Assembly (NCBI GenBank): GCA_034382075.1
Contig: JAXMOZ010000006.1
Span: 1-64,000, forward strand
DNA length: 64,000 nt
Source of the DNA: JAEULH01 sp034382075
GTDB taxonomy: Bacteria; Pseudomonadota; Alphaproteobacteria; Rhodospirillales; Defluviicoccaceae
Direction: 5' to 3'
Under the pieces are notes generated by a model. That model worked only from the letters and a program-made list of their open reading frames with translations, had not been told where the DNA came from and made no database searches. Shown here piece after piece: positions 16,418 through 25,654 of the stretch. Numbering within the stretch: the first letter of the stretch is position 1; every line of letters starts with the position of its first letter. The position numbers and the translations under genes were made by a program.

Positions 16418-18205
16418 GTGAGCGGGTCCAACGACGGCGGATACACCCTGACGCAGCGGCTGTCGCTCGGCCGGACCACCCGCACCAGCCGCGAACTCTG
16501 GTATCGGTCCCGCCTCTACCATCGGCTGTTGCGCCGGCAGAAGCCGACCTCGAACCGCCGGCCGTTGGCCCTGCGCGCGACCGAGGGAAACGCGACGGTG
16601 GGCGAGGCGGTGCTGGACGGCCGACTGCCGTTTGCCGGCAAGGACCTCCCCTTCGGCACGCTGCCCTGGTCGGTTCCGCCGCCCGGTCCCGCCGCCGCAG
16701 CGGCGATGCATGGCTTCGGCTGGCTGCTCGACCTGAAAGCGCTGGGCACGGAGGCGGCACGCGGCCGCGCTCAGGATCTGGTCCGCGGCTGGATCCGCGC
16801 CCATCCCCGCTGGCACGAGCAGGCATGGCAACCTGGGATCCTCGGCCGCCGGCTGACGGCTTGGCTCGCGGCCTATGACTTCGTCCTCACCGGCGAGGAC
16901 GAGCCATTCCGCGACCGCTTCGACAGTTCGCTGGCGATACAGGCGCATCACCTGGTCCGCGCCGCCCCGCACGAGGCCGCCACGGCCAAGGCGTTCGCCG
17001 CGGTGAACGGGCTCGTCGCCGCCGCGCTCTGCCTCGGCATCGGCGAGAGCAACGCCGCCGTCGATCTGCTCGAGCGCGAGGTCGATCGGCAGATCCTTCC
17101 CGACGGCTGCCACATCCAGCGCAACCCGGCGCTGCACCTCGCGGTCCTGCGCGACGTGATCGCCATCCGCGGCATGCTTGCGGAGGCCGACCTCGGTGTC
17201 CCGCTGTTCGTCGAAGGCGTCATCGAGCGGATGGTGGGCATGCTGCGCTTTTTCCGCCTCGGCGATGGCGGCCTCGCCCTGTTCAACGGCGGCAAGGAAG
17301 AGGACGTCTACCGGATCGACGCGACGCTGGCCGAGGCCGGGGTGAAGGAGCTGCCGCCGGCCAGCGCGCTCAGCGGCCGATTCGAGCGCGTCGCGGCGGG
17401 TTCGCTGGTGATGCTGGTCGACGTCGGCGTGCCCCCGCCCGCGGGCGCCGACCGAGGCGCCCACGCCGGGCCAGGCGCCATCGAGATCAGCGTCGGCCGC
17501 GACCGGTTGATCGTCAACTGCGGCGGCTACGCCGGAGACGATCCCAGGTGGCAGCTCGCCATGCGCTCCACCGCCGCCCACTCCGCCGCGATGATCGACG
17601 ACGTCAACGCCATCGCGCTGGACGAGCGCGGCGGCTTCCGCCATGGCCGGCTCAGGATCGGCACCGTCCGCCGTGAGGCCGAGGGCGCGGCATGGATCGA
17701 GGTGGACCACGACGGCTACGGCCCGCGTTTCTCCAGCCTCTGCCGCCGGCGCCTCTACATCGACGCGCTCGGCGAGGATCTTCGCGGCGAGGACGTGTGC
17801 GAGGGCCGCGGCGGATCGCACCTCGTCGTCCGCTTCCACCTGCATCCGCGGGTCGATGCCCGGATCGAGAACGTGGCCGGCGGCGAAACCGCGGTTCGGC
17901 TGGCGCTGCCCGGCGGCGCCGTCTACCGCTTCTTCAGTGTCGGCGGCTCGCTCGCCATCGACGACAGCGTTTATCTGGGCCGAGCCGACGTGCCCGAGCG
18001 CACTCGACAGATCGTCCTTACCGCCCCCTGCGCCGCCTCTCTCACCCGGATCAAGTGGGCGCTGCGGCGGGTGGACGCGGCGCGTGAGGCGAGCGAGGCT
18101 GCGCCGGCCGCCGAGCCCACGGCAAGGGCCGGGGACGAAGGTGAAGGTGAAGCCGGTGCCGGCGGCGAGCCCGCGGCCGAGGCGCCGCCGCCCCGCACCG
18201 AGTGA
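16418..18205 (+). CDS. heparinase II/III family protein
   Basis: A 595-aa protein of the heparinase II/III-like superfamily, with an alpha-helical toroid in the first half (about 80-330) and a beta-sandwich domain in the second (about 380-560). The second half has AHSAAMIDDVNAIAL, in the place where the family has its THN/H motif, and HPRVDARIENVAGG. Family members are polysaccharide lyases; alphaproteobacterial proteins of this type are usually annotated by family only and sit beside purH, as here. The last 35 residues are a Pro/Glu/Ala-rich tail. No signal peptide is seen. GTG at 16418 after GGGGGA is preferred to a TTG-type start at 16328. Confidence 0.82.
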   Translation: MSGSNDGGYTLTQRLSLGRTTRTSRELWYRSRLYHRLLRRQKPTSNRRPLALRATEGNATVGEAVLDGRLPFAGKDLPFGTLPWSVPPPGPAAAAAMHGFGWLLDLKALGTEAARGRAQDLVRGWIRAHPRWHEQAWQPGILGRRLTAWLAAYDFVLTGEDEPFRDRFDSSLAIQAHHLVRAAPHEAATAKAFAAVNGLVAAALCLGIGESNAAVDLLEREVDRQILPDGCHIQRNPALHLAVLRDVIAIRGMLAEADLGVPLFVEGVIERMVGMLRFFRLGDGGLALFNGGKEEDVYRIDATLAEAGVKELPPASALSGRFERVAAGSLVMLVDVGVPPPAGADRGAHAGPGAIEISVGRDRLIVNCGGYAGDDPRWQLAMRSTAAHSAAMIDDVNAIALDERGGFRHGRLRIGTVRREAEGAAWIEVDHDGYGPRFSSLCRRRLYIDALGEDLRGEDVCEGRGGSHLVVRFHLHPRVDARIENVAGGETAVRLALPGGAVYRFFSVGGSLAIDDSVYLGRADVPERTRQIVLTAPCAASLTRIKWALRRVDAAREASEAAPAAEPTARAGDEGEGEAGAGGEPAAEAPPPRTE

Positions 18206-18247
18206 CCTGCAGCGGCGCGTTGATGCCCGTCGGCCCGCGTGGGGCCT

Positions 18248-18274
18248 TTGTCCACGGCGACGCTCTGCTATAGA
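18248..18274 (+). promoter_or_regulatory. possible purH promoter
   Basis: TTGTCC (18248-18253) and TATAGA (18269-18274) with a short 15-bp spacer, about 95 bp before the purH start. The spacer is less than ideal, so this is a weak call. Confidence 0.35.
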
Positions 18275-18287
18275 GACGGCCGCGCCC

Positions 18288-18351
18288 GCCCGATAACAAG
18301 CTCGCCCGATAACAAGCTCGCCCGATAACAAGCTCGCCCGATAACAAGCTC
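18288..18351 (+). repeat. four perfect 16-bp tandem repeats in the purH leader
   Basis: The unit GCCCGATAACAAGCTC occurs four times without a mismatch and without spacers. The array ends two bases before the AAGGAG ribosome site of purH. It is AT-richer than the surroundings. Confidence 0.95.
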
Positions 18352-18367
18352 GAAGGAGCCGCCGCCG

Positions 18368-19939
18368 ATGTCCCAGCCCATTCGCCGCGCCCTCGTTTCC
18401 GTCTCCGACAAGACCGGCATCGTCGAGTTGGGACGCGAGCTCGCCGGCCGCGGGATCGAAATCCTGTCCACCGGCGGCTCGGCCGCGGCGCTGCGCGACG
18501 CCGGCGTCGCCGTCGTCGAGGTGTCCGACTTCACCGGCTTTCCCGAGATCATGGACGGCCGGGTCAAGACGCTGCAGCCGAAGATCCACGGCGGCCTCCT
18601 TGCGGTGCGTGGCGATCCGGAGCACGAGGCGGCGATGCGAGAGCACGCCATCGCGCCGATCGACCTGCTGGTGGTCAACCTCTATCCGTTCGAAGCAACG
18701 GCCGCATCCGGGGCCGCCTTCGACGACTGCATCGAGAACATCGACATCGGCGGCCCGGCGCTGATCCGCGCCGCGGCCAAGAACCACGCGTTCGTCACCG
18801 TCGTCGTCGACCCGGCCGACTACGGCCGGCTCGCGGACGAGATGACGCGAGGGAGCGGCGCCACCAGCGACGGCTTCCGCCGCGAACTCGCGGCCAAAGC
18901 CTACGCCCGAACCGGCGCCTACGACGCCGCCATCGCCGGCTGGTTCAACGGGGTCTTGATGCAGCCGTTCCCGGATCGGCTGGTGTTCGCCGGAACCCGC
19001 AGGCAAACCCTGCGCTACGGCGAGAACCCGCATCAGGCGGCGGCCTTCTATGTCGCCGACACGAGCCGCCCCGGCGTGGCCTCCGCCCAGCAGATCCAGG
19101 GCAAGGAGCTCAGCTTCAACAACCTGAACGACACCGACGCCGCCTTCGAGCTCGTCGCCGAGTTCAAGGGCCCGGCGGTCGCCATCATCAAGCACGCCAA
19201 CCCCTGCGGGGTCGCCGTCGGCGAAAGCCTGAGCGAGGCCTATGCCAGGGCTCTGGCCGCGGACCCGGTCAGCGCCTTCGGCGGCATCATCGCCGTCAAC
19301 CGGCGCCTCGACGGCGCCACCGCCGCCGAGATCGCCAAGCTGTTCGTCGAGGTCGTCATCGCCCCCGAGGTCGACGGGGAGGCGCGCGCGGCGCTGTCGT
19401 CGAAGCGCAACACCCGGGTGCTGATTGCCGGCGGCATGCCGGATCCCGAGGCTCAGGGCATGACGCTGCGGTCGCTGACCGGCGGCTACCTGCTGCAGAG
19501 CCGGGACAATCGGCTGACCGGCGATACGCTGAGCGTGGTCACCCGCCGGGCGCCCTCCAATGCCGAAATGGCGGACCTTAAGTTCGCCTTTGCCGTCTGC
19601 AAGCACGTGAAATCGAATGCCATCGTCTTCTGCAAGGACGGGCGCACCGTGGGCGTCGGCGCCGGGCAGATGAGCCGGGTCGATTCCGCCCGCCTCGCCG
19701 TCTGGAAGGCCGAGGAGGCGCGGCTTGCCGCCGGGGAGACGGAGGCGCGGACGCTGCGGTCGGTGGTCGCATCGGACGCATTTTTCCCGTTTGCCGACGG
19801 GCTGATCGCCTGCGCGGAGGCGGGCGCCACGGCGGTCATCCAGCCCGGCGGCTCGTTGCGCGACGAGGAGGTGATTGCCGCCGCCGACGACCGCGACATG
19901 GCGATGGTGTTCACCGGCATGCGCCACTTCCGGCACTGA
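18368..19939 (+). CDS. purH: bifunctional AICAR formyltransferase / IMP cyclohydrolase PurH
   Basis: A 523-aa enzyme for the last two steps of de novo purine synthesis: formylation of AICAR with 10-formyl-tetrahydrofolate, then ring closure to IMP. The N-terminal cyclohydrolase domain (about 1-200) has SVSDKTGIVE and the MGS-fold STGGSAAALRDAG. The C-terminal transformylase domain has QIQGKELSFNN, IIKHANPCGVA (catalytic Lys-His) and ends MRHFRH. Length and order are standard. It follows the heparinase-like gene and has a strong AAGGAG site, with four 16-bp repeats just upstream in the leader. Confidence 0.97.
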   Translation: MSQPIRRALVSVSDKTGIVELGRELAGRGIEILSTGGSAAALRDAGVAVVEVSDFTGFPEIMDGRVKTLQPKIHGGLLAVRGDPEHEAAMREHAIAPIDLLVVNLYPFEATAASGAAFDDCIENIDIGGPALIRAAAKNHAFVTVVVDPADYGRLADEMTRGSGATSDGFRRELAAKAYARTGAYDAAIAGWFNGVLMQPFPDRLVFAGTRRQTLRYGENPHQAAAFYVADTSRPGVASAQQIQGKELSFNNLNDTDAAFELVAEFKGPAVAIIKHANPCGVAVGESLSEAYARALAADPVSAFGGIIAVNRRLDGATAAEIAKLFVEVVIAPEVDGEARAALSSKRNTRVLIAGGMPDPEAQGMTLRSLTGGYLLQSRDNRLTGDTLSVVTRRAPSNAEMADLKFAFAVCKHVKSNAIVFCKDGRTVGVGAGQMSRVDSARLAVWKAEEARLAAGETEARTLRSVVASDAFFPFADGLIACAEAGATAVIQPGGSLRDEEVIAAADDRDMAMVFTGMRHFRH

Positions 19940-20001
19940 GGCTTGCTAAAAGACGCGCTTTGTGCGGCCCGGCCGGCTCGCCGCGGCTTCGCCGAAAATG
20001 C

Positions 20002-20029
20002 TTGTTCCAGCAATGGCTGGGGTTATATA
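20002..20029 (+). promoter_or_regulatory. promoter of the rimP-nusA operon
   Basis: TTGTTC (20002-20007), 16-bp spacer, TATATA (20024-20029). Transcription would begin near 20036 and give a leader that contains the hairpin at 20092-20120. Confidence 0.6.
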
Positions 20030-20051
20030 CGAGCAGGATTAGCCGCAACGT

Positions 20052-20651
20052 GTGCTTTACGGCACGCGACCGGCCGGATTAGCGACTAATCGAGGTGGGC
20101 TGTTGCCCGCCTCTTTTGTTAGAAGGGTAGCGAAGCTGGAAGATCAGGCGGCGACGGCCAAGACGCTCGCCCAGCGCGTCGCCGAGTTTGTGCAGCCGAC
20201 GATCGAAGACCTGGGGTTCGCCCTGGTCAGGGTCGAGTTTCTTGGCCTGAAAAACCCGCGCGTGCAGATCATGGTAGAGCGGGCCGACCAGCAGGCCATG
20301 ACCGTCGACGACTGCGCGCTCGTCAGCCGGGGCGTCTCGGCGGTGCTGGACGTCGAGGATATCATCCCCGGCGCCTACACCCTCGAGGTCAGCTCGCCCG
20401 GGATCGACCGGCCGTTGGTCAGCCTTGCTGACTTCGAACGCTTCGCCGGTTTCGAGGCCAAGGTCGAGATGGCAAGGCCGCTGGAGGGCCGGCGGCGTTT
20501 CCGCGGCCGGCTTCTGGGCGCAGCCGGGGAGGTGGTGTCCCTGGAGATGCCCGAGGGCACGATCGCGCTGCCGTTTGCCGACATCCACCGCGCCAAGCTG
20601 ATCCTGACGGACGAGCTCATCCGGGCGCATCAGGGCAAGAACGTGAGCTGA
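20052..20651 (+). CDS. rimP: ribosome maturation factor RimP
   Basis: Binds the pre-30S particle and aids late assembly of the small subunit. The conserved part reads VQPTIEDLGFALVRVEFLG, then DDCALVSRGVSAVLDVED and YTLEVSSPGIDRPL, followed by the C-terminal SH3-like barrel. The start is unresolved. The longest frame begins with GTG 20052 (199 aa) but would place the terminator hairpin inside the coding region. TTG 20103 lies in the hairpin loop. Only CTG 20136 lies after the hairpin; it is preceded by AAGGG at 8 bp and would give a 171-aa protein of normal RimP length. nusA follows after 14 bp. Confidence 0.9.
   Translation: MLYGTRPAGLATNRGGLLPASFVRRVAKLEDQAATAKTLAQRVAEFVQPTIEDLGFALVRVEFLGLKNPRVQIMVERADQQAMTVDDCALVSRGVSAVLDVEDIIPGAYTLEVSSPGIDRPLVSLADFERFAGFEAKVEMARPLEGRRRFRGRLLGAAGEVVSLEMPEGTIALPFADIHRAKLILTDELIRAHQGKNVS
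20092..20120 (+). terminator. terminator-like attenuator before or within the 5' end of rimP
   Basis: GAGGTGGGC / GCCCGCCTC (20092-20100, 20105-20113) form a 9-bp stem with one G-T pair and a TGTT loop, followed directly by TTTTGTT. This is a complete Rho-independent terminator in the leader of the nusA operon. Attenuators upstream of rimP-nusA are known in other proteobacteria and would allow feedback by NusA. Confidence 0.75.
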
Positions 20652-20665
20652 GGGACGGAAACGAC

Positions 20666-22282
20666 ATGAAGCGAACGGCGGCGGATACCATCAGCGCGGT
20701 GCACGCGCGACCCGAGTTGCTGCAGGTCGCCGATACGGTGGCACGGGACAAGAGCATCGACCGCGACGAGGTCCTCGAGGCCATGGAGCAGGCCATCCAG
20801 AAGGCCGCCCGGTCGAAGTATGGCCACGAGCACGACATTCGCGTGTTCATCGACCGCGTGTCGGGCGAGATCTCGCTGGCGCGCTACCTCGAGGTGGTCG
20901 AGACCGTCGAGATCGAGGCGACCCAGCTCACCCTGGAGCAGGCGCAGCGGCGCAAGCCCGATGCCGAGCTCGGCGAGTTCCTGGCCGATCCCCTGCCCCC
21001 CATCGACTTCGGCCGGATCGCCGCGCAAACCGCAAAGCAGGTGATCGTGCACAAGGTGCGCGAGGCCGAGCGCCGGCGGCAATACGAGGAGTTCAAGGAC
21101 CGCGTCGGCGAAATCGTCAACGGCCTGGTCAAGCGCGTCGAGTTCGGCAACGTCGTTGTCGACTTGAGCCGCGCCGAGGCGATGCTGCGCCGCGAGGAGG
21201 CGATCCCGCGCGAGCACTTCAACGTCGGCGACCGCGTCCGCGCCTACGTCATGGACGTGCGCGAGGAGCCCAGGGGGCCGCAGGTTTTCCTGTCGCGCAC
21301 CCACCCCAAGTTCATGGCCAAGCTGTTCGCCCAGGAGGTGCCGGAGATCTACGACGGCATCATCGAGATCAAGGCGGTGGCCCGGGACCCCGGCTCGCGG
21401 GCGAAGATCGCGGTTCTCTCCCACGACTCCGGCATGGACCCGGTGGGGCCGTGCATCGGCATGCGCGGCTCGCGGGTGCAAGCGGTGGTGGGCGAGCTTC
21501 AGGGCGAGAAGATCGACATCATTCAATGGTCGCCGGATCCGGCGACGTTCATCGTCAACGCCCTGGCGCCGGCGGAGGTTGCCAAGGTGGTCCTCGACGA
21601 GGAAGCCAATCGGATCGAGGTGGTCGTCCCCGACGATCAGCTCAGCCTTGCCATCGGCCGGCGCGGACAGAACGTCCGCCTGGCCTCCCAGCTCACCGGC
21701 TGGGACATCGACATCCTCACCGAGGACGAGGAAAGCCAGCGGCGCAACGAGGAGTTCCGCACCCGCTCCCAGGCCTTCATCGAGTCTTTGAACGTCGACG
21801 ACGTCATCGCCCATCTGCTGGTCGCCGAGGGCTTCAGCAGCGTCGAGGAGATCGCCTTCGTCCCGATCGAGGAGTTGGCCGAGATCGAGGGCTTCGAGGC
21901 GGAGCTGGCCGACGAGTTGAAGACCCGGGCGCAGACCTTCATCCAGGCCCGCGACGAGCGCTTCACCAGCCGGCGGGTGGAGCTGGGCGTGGCCGACGAG
22001 GTGGCGGCGTTGCCGGGGATGAAGCCCGCCATCCTCGCCGCGTTGGGAGAGAACGAGGTGAGGTCGCTGGACGATCTCGCCGATCTTTCCGGCGACGAGC
22101 TGCTGGAATTTGCGCCGGACGGGGCGCTGACGCTCGAGCAGGCGAACGACATCATCATGGCGGCCCGCGCCCATTGGTTCGAGGACGAAGCCGATGGTGG
22201 GGAGCCGGCTTCGGCCGATGGCGAGGAGCCCGCTCAGGCCGCCGCCTCGGCCGACGAACCGGCGCCTTCCAACGGCGGCTAG
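20666..22282 (+). CDS. nusA: transcription termination/antitermination factor NusA
   Basis: A 538-aa RNA polymerase-binding factor that controls pausing, termination and antitermination. The N-terminal RNAP-binding domain (LLQVADTVARDKSIDRDEV, about 1-130) is followed by S1 (about 135-200), KH1 with DPVGPCIGMRGSRVQ (about 245) and KH2 with LAIGRRGQNVRLASQL (near 325). Two helix-hairpin-helix repeats (about 360-500) and an acidic Ala/Glu-rich tail follow. Extended alphaproteobacterial NusA proteins have these C-terminal repeats. ATG at 20666 follows GAGGGACGG. It is the second gene of the operon. Confidence 0.97.
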   Translation: MKRTAADTISAVHARPELLQVADTVARDKSIDRDEVLEAMEQAIQKAARSKYGHEHDIRVFIDRVSGEISLARYLEVVETVEIEATQLTLEQAQRRKPDAELGEFLADPLPPIDFGRIAAQTAKQVIVHKVREAERRRQYEEFKDRVGEIVNGLVKRVEFGNVVVDLSRAEAMLRREEAIPREHFNVGDRVRAYVMDVREEPRGPQVFLSRTHPKFMAKLFAQEVPEIYDGIIEIKAVARDPGSRAKIAVLSHDSGMDPVGPCIGMRGSRVQAVVGELQGEKIDIIQWSPDPATFIVNALAPAEVAKVVLDEEANRIEVVVPDDQLSLAIGRRGQNVRLASQLTGWDIDILTEDEESQRRNEEFRTRSQAFIESLNVDDVIAHLLVAEGFSSVEEIAFVPIEELAEIEGFEAELADELKTRAQTFIQARDERFTSRRVELGVADEVAALPGMKPAILAALGENEVRSLDDLADLSGDELLEFAPDGALTLEQANDIIMAARAHWFEDEADGGEPASADGEEPAQAAASADEPAPSNGG

Positions 22283-22289
22283 GTCCCTC

Positions 22290-22946
22290 ATGGCGCGGGC
22301 AAACGCTGAAGAACCCTGCCTCGACGATCGCGGCCCGCACCGGCGCTGCATCGTCTCGGCGGCGGTGCAGCCGCGCCAGCAGCTGGTCCGTTTCGTCATC
22401 TCGCCCGCCGGCGAGGTCGTGCCCGATGTCGCTCAACGCCTGCCGGGGCGGGGATTTTGGTTGAGCGCGGACAGGGATATGATAGACAGGGCTTGCGCCA
22501 AGAAGGTGTTCGCGAAGGCGGCGCGCGCCCAGGTGGCCGTGCCCGGGACACTGGCGGATGACGTCGAGCGCTTGCTGGTGCACCGATGCCAGGAGCTGAT
22601 CGGCTTGGCGCGCCGCGCGAGGCAGGCGGTGTGCGGCTACGCGCAGACCCGCGAATGGCTGGAGCGGGGTGCGGCCGCGGTTCTGCTCGCTGCCTGTGAC
22701 GGCTCGGAGGATCAGCGCCAGAAGATGCGCGGACCCGCCGGGGCGATCGAGGTGGTCGGCGCGCTGAACCGGCACGAGTTGGGCGCCGCCTTCGGCAGGG
22801 ACCACGTGGTCCATGGCGTCCTGGCGCCGGGAAAACTGGCGCGCGGTCTTCTCCACGAAGCGCGGCGGCTCGAAGGAATGCGCAAGCCTCGCGGGGGCGA
22901 ATACGGCCGTGGCCCGAGGAAAGAGCTGGCAACAAGAAAGACATGA
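22290..22946 (+). CDS. ylxR: YlxR-like RNA-binding protein (DUF448) with L7Ae-like domain
   Basis: A 218-aa protein joining an N-terminal YlxR/DUF448 domain (about 8-85, with RRCIVSAAVQPRQQLVRFV and LPGRGFWLSADRD) to a C-terminal L7Ae-like domain (about 90-190). This is the usual two-domain alphaproteobacterial form. It always lies between nusA and infB and binds RNA, and is proposed to act with NusA or RNase P. ATG at 22290 is 7 bp after nusA. The stop overlaps the infB start (ATGA). Confidence 0.9.
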   Translation: MARANAEEPCLDDRGPHRRCIVSAAVQPRQQLVRFVISPAGEVVPDVAQRLPGRGFWLSADRDMIDRACAKKVFAKAARAQVAVPGTLADDVERLLVHRCQELIGLARRARQAVCGYAQTREWLERGAAAVLLAACDGSEDQRQKMRGPAGAIEVVGALNRHELGAAFGRDHVVHGVLAPGKLARGLLHEARRLEGMRKPRGGEYGRGPRKELATRKT

Positions 22947-25615
22947 CGGACATCGACGAACGCAAGGCGGAAGACAGGTCGCAGCTCGCGAAGCCCAAGC
23001 GGCTTGAGCTGAAGAAGACCGTCGAGGGCGGGCAGGTTCGCCAGAGCTTCTCCCACGGCCGGTCGAAGATGGTCACGGTCGAGGTGCGCAAGAAGCGGAC
23101 CTTCGCCACCGACGGCCATGGCCGGGTTGCCGAGGTCAGGCGCGGCGACGCGCCGGGGGCCGGCGGCGGCGCGGCCGCCCGCGAGGGCTCGGCCGTTGGC
23201 CTGACCAATCACGAGAAAGCCGCGCGAGCCCGGGCGCTGCAGGACGCGATCCGCGCCGAGGACGAGCGCGCCGCCGCCGAGGCGAAGCAGGCAGCCGTGG
23301 CCAAGGCGGAAACCGCCGCCGCGGCGGACGCCGCGTTGAAGGCGGGCGTGGCCGAGGTGAGCGAGGCCGAGGCGCCGACGGCGGAGCCGGCCGAAGCTCC
23401 GGCTTCGGTCGAGGAAACCGCCGGCGAGGCCGGAGCCGCGCCGACGGCGGAGACGGGTGCGGCGGCCGAGACGGCTGCGCCCGAAGCCGCGGCAGAGCCC
23501 GCCGCCGAGACCGCACCGGCTACGGCGCCGTCTACGGCGCCCGCAGCCGCGACGCCACAGGCCGCCAAGGCGAAGCCTGCGGTGGAGGCCAAGGGCGATG
23601 CCAAGGCCAAGGACGGCAAGGAAAGCGAAGAGGAGGCCGATCGGCGCGGCCGGGCGAAGCGGCCGTTGCGGACCGACGCGCGCAAGCCGGCGCCGGTCGC
23701 GCGGCGCGACGACGCCAACCGGCGGTCGGGAAAGCTGACCATCGTCGATGCGCTCGACGAAGGCGCCAGCGAGCGGGTGCGCAGTCTTGCCTCGGTGCGC
23801 CGCGCCCGGGAGAAGGAGCGCCTGAAGCAGCAGTCCCAGCGCGGATCGGAGCCGCAGAAGATCGTGCGCGAAGTTGTCATTCCCGAGAGCATCACCGTTC
23901 AGGAGCTCGCCAACCGAATGGCGGAGCGCAGCGTCGGCGTGATCAAGGCGCTGATGAAGATGGGGGTGATGGGAACCATCAACCACGTCATCGACGCCGA
24001 CACCGCCGAGCTCATTGCCACCGAATTCGGCCACAAGGTCAAACGGGTCAGCGACGCCGACGTGGAGATCGGGCTCCGCGGCGATATCGACGAGGACGAG
24101 TTGCTGGCCTCGCGGCCGCCGGTCGTCACCGTCATGGGGCACGTCGACCACGGCAAGACCTCGCTGCTCGATGCGCTTCGGCGCACCGACGTCGCCGCGC
24201 ACGAAGCCGGCGGCATCACCCAGCACATCGGCGCCTATCAGGTGACCCTGGCGGACGGCGACAAGATCACCTTCATCGACACCCCGGGCCACGCCGCCTT
24301 CACCCAGATGCGGGCGCGCGGCGCCAAGGCAACCGACATCGTCGTCCTGGTCGTCGCCGCCGACGACGGGGTGATGCCGCAGACTGTCGAGGCCATCGAC
24401 CATGCCAAGGCGGCCGGCGTTCCGCTGATCGTCGCCATCAACAAGATCGACCGGCCCGACGCCAACGCCAAGCGGGTGCGCACCGAGCTCCTCCAGTACG
24501 GGATCGTCACCGAGGACATGGGCGGCGATACCCTGTCGGTGGAGGTCTCGGCCAAGGAGGGGACGAACCTCGACAAGCTGCAGGAGGCGATCCTGCTGCA
24601 GTCGGAGGTGCTCGACCTCAAGGCCAATCCCGACCGGCCGGCGGAAGGCGTCGTGATCGAGACCAAGGTCGAGCGCGGCCGCGGCTCGGTCGCCACGGTT
24701 CTGGTCCAGCGCGGCACGCTTCGGGTGGGCGACATCTTCGTCGCCGGCGCCGAATGGGGCCGTGTGCGCGGCCTCTACGATGCCAACGGCGTTTCCTTGA
24801 ACGAGGCGGGCCCGAGCGTTCCGACCGAGGTGCTCGGCCTGAATGCGACGCCGGCGGCCGGTGACGAGGTATCGGTGGTCGACACCGAGGCGCGGGCGCG
24901 CGAGGTCTCCGAGTTCCGCCAGCGGCGACTGCGCGAGGCGCGGACCACGACCAACCGCGGCACCGTCGAGCAGATCTTCAGCCGCATCGCCGATGGCGAG
25001 CAGCAGACGCTGCCGGTTCTGGTCAAGGCCGACGTGCACGGTTCGACCGAGGCGATCGTCGGCGCGCTGCAGAAGCTCGGCACCGACGCCGTTGGGGCGC
25101 AGATCATCCACGCGGGCGTCGGCGGCATCAACGAGTCCGACGTCGCTCTGGCGCGCGCCTCCAACGCGCTGGTCATCGGCTTCAACGTCCGCGCCAACCC
25201 CCAGGCGCGGGAGCTGGCCAAGCGCGACGGCGTGGATATCCGCTACTATTCGATCATCTACAACCTCACCGACGACCTGAAGAGCATGTTGTCGGGGATG
25301 CTGGCGCCGGTGACGCGGGAGAACCTGCTCGGCTACGCGCAGATCCGCGAGGTGTTCAACATCACCAAGGTCGGCAAGGTCGCGGGCTGCATGATCACCG
25401 AGGGGATGGTCAAGCGGGGCGCGAAGATCCGGCTGCTGCGCGACGACGTCGTCATCCACGAGGGCGACATCTCGCAGTTGAAGCGGTTCAAGGACGACGT
25501 CCGCGAGGTCAAGGAAGGCTACGACTGCGGCATCGCGATCGCGAACTATAACGATATCCGGGTAGGCGACGTCATCGAGTGCTTCGAGCTCGAGCAGATC
25601 GCCCAAGAACTCTAG
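22943..25615 (+). CDS. infB: translation initiation factor IF-2
   Basis: An 890-aa GTPase that brings formyl-Met-tRNA to the 30S subunit and promotes subunit joining. The N-terminal third has the IF2 N2 helix (KRLELKKTVEGGQVRQSFSH near 20-40) and a long Ala/Glu/Pro/Lys-rich linker (about 100-260). The second IF2_N domain with VQELANRMAERSVGVIKALM is near 320. The G domain has GHVDHGKT (G1, near 397), DTPGH (G3) and NKID (G4), followed by the beta barrels and the C2 fMet-tRNA domain. Coupled to ylxR by ATGA. Confidence 0.97.
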   Translation: MTDIDERKAEDRSQLAKPKRLELKKTVEGGQVRQSFSHGRSKMVTVEVRKKRTFATDGHGRVAEVRRGDAPGAGGGAAAREGSAVGLTNHEKAARARALQDAIRAEDERAAAEAKQAAVAKAETAAAADAALKAGVAEVSEAEAPTAEPAEAPASVEETAGEAGAAPTAETGAAAETAAPEAAAEPAAETAPATAPSTAPAAATPQAAKAKPAVEAKGDAKAKDGKESEEEADRRGRAKRPLRTDARKPAPVARRDDANRRSGKLTIVDALDEGASERVRSLASVRRAREKERLKQQSQRGSEPQKIVREVVIPESITVQELANRMAERSVGVIKALMKMGVMGTINHVIDADTAELIATEFGHKVKRVSDADVEIGLRGDIDEDELLASRPPVVTVMGHVDHGKTSLLDALRRTDVAAHEAGGITQHIGAYQVTLADGDKITFIDTPGHAAFTQMRARGAKATDIVVLVVAADDGVMPQTVEAIDHAKAAGVPLIVAINKIDRPDANAKRVRTELLQYGIVTEDMGGDTLSVEVSAKEGTNLDKLQEAILLQSEVLDLKANPDRPAEGVVIETKVERGRGSVATVLVQRGTLRVGDIFVAGAEWGRVRGLYDANGVSLNEAGPSVPTEVLGLNATPAAGDEVSVVDTEARAREVSEFRQRRLREARTTTNRGTVEQIFSRIADGEQQTLPVLVKADVHGSTEAIVGALQKLGTDAVGAQIIHAGVGGINESDVALARASNALVIGFNVRANPQARELAKRDGVDIRYYSIIYNLTDDLKSMLSGMLAPVTRENLLGYAQIREVFNITKVGKVAGCMITEGMVKRGAKIRLLRDDVVIHEGDISQLKRFKDDVREVKEGYDCGIAIANYNDIRVGDVIECFELEQIAQEL

Positions 25616-25654
25616 CCGGACGCCACGGCGCGATCCGGCCCGACGGGATTGTTG

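Noticed and set aside
18288..18351. Tandem repeats as a CRISPR array
   Set aside because: The 16-bp units touch each other without spacers and no cas gene is near.
16376..19936. Minus-strand open frame of nearly 1,200 codons opposite the heparinase-like gene and purH
   Set aside because: Runs through two unrelated real genes and the tandem repeats; composition is that of an antisense shadow.
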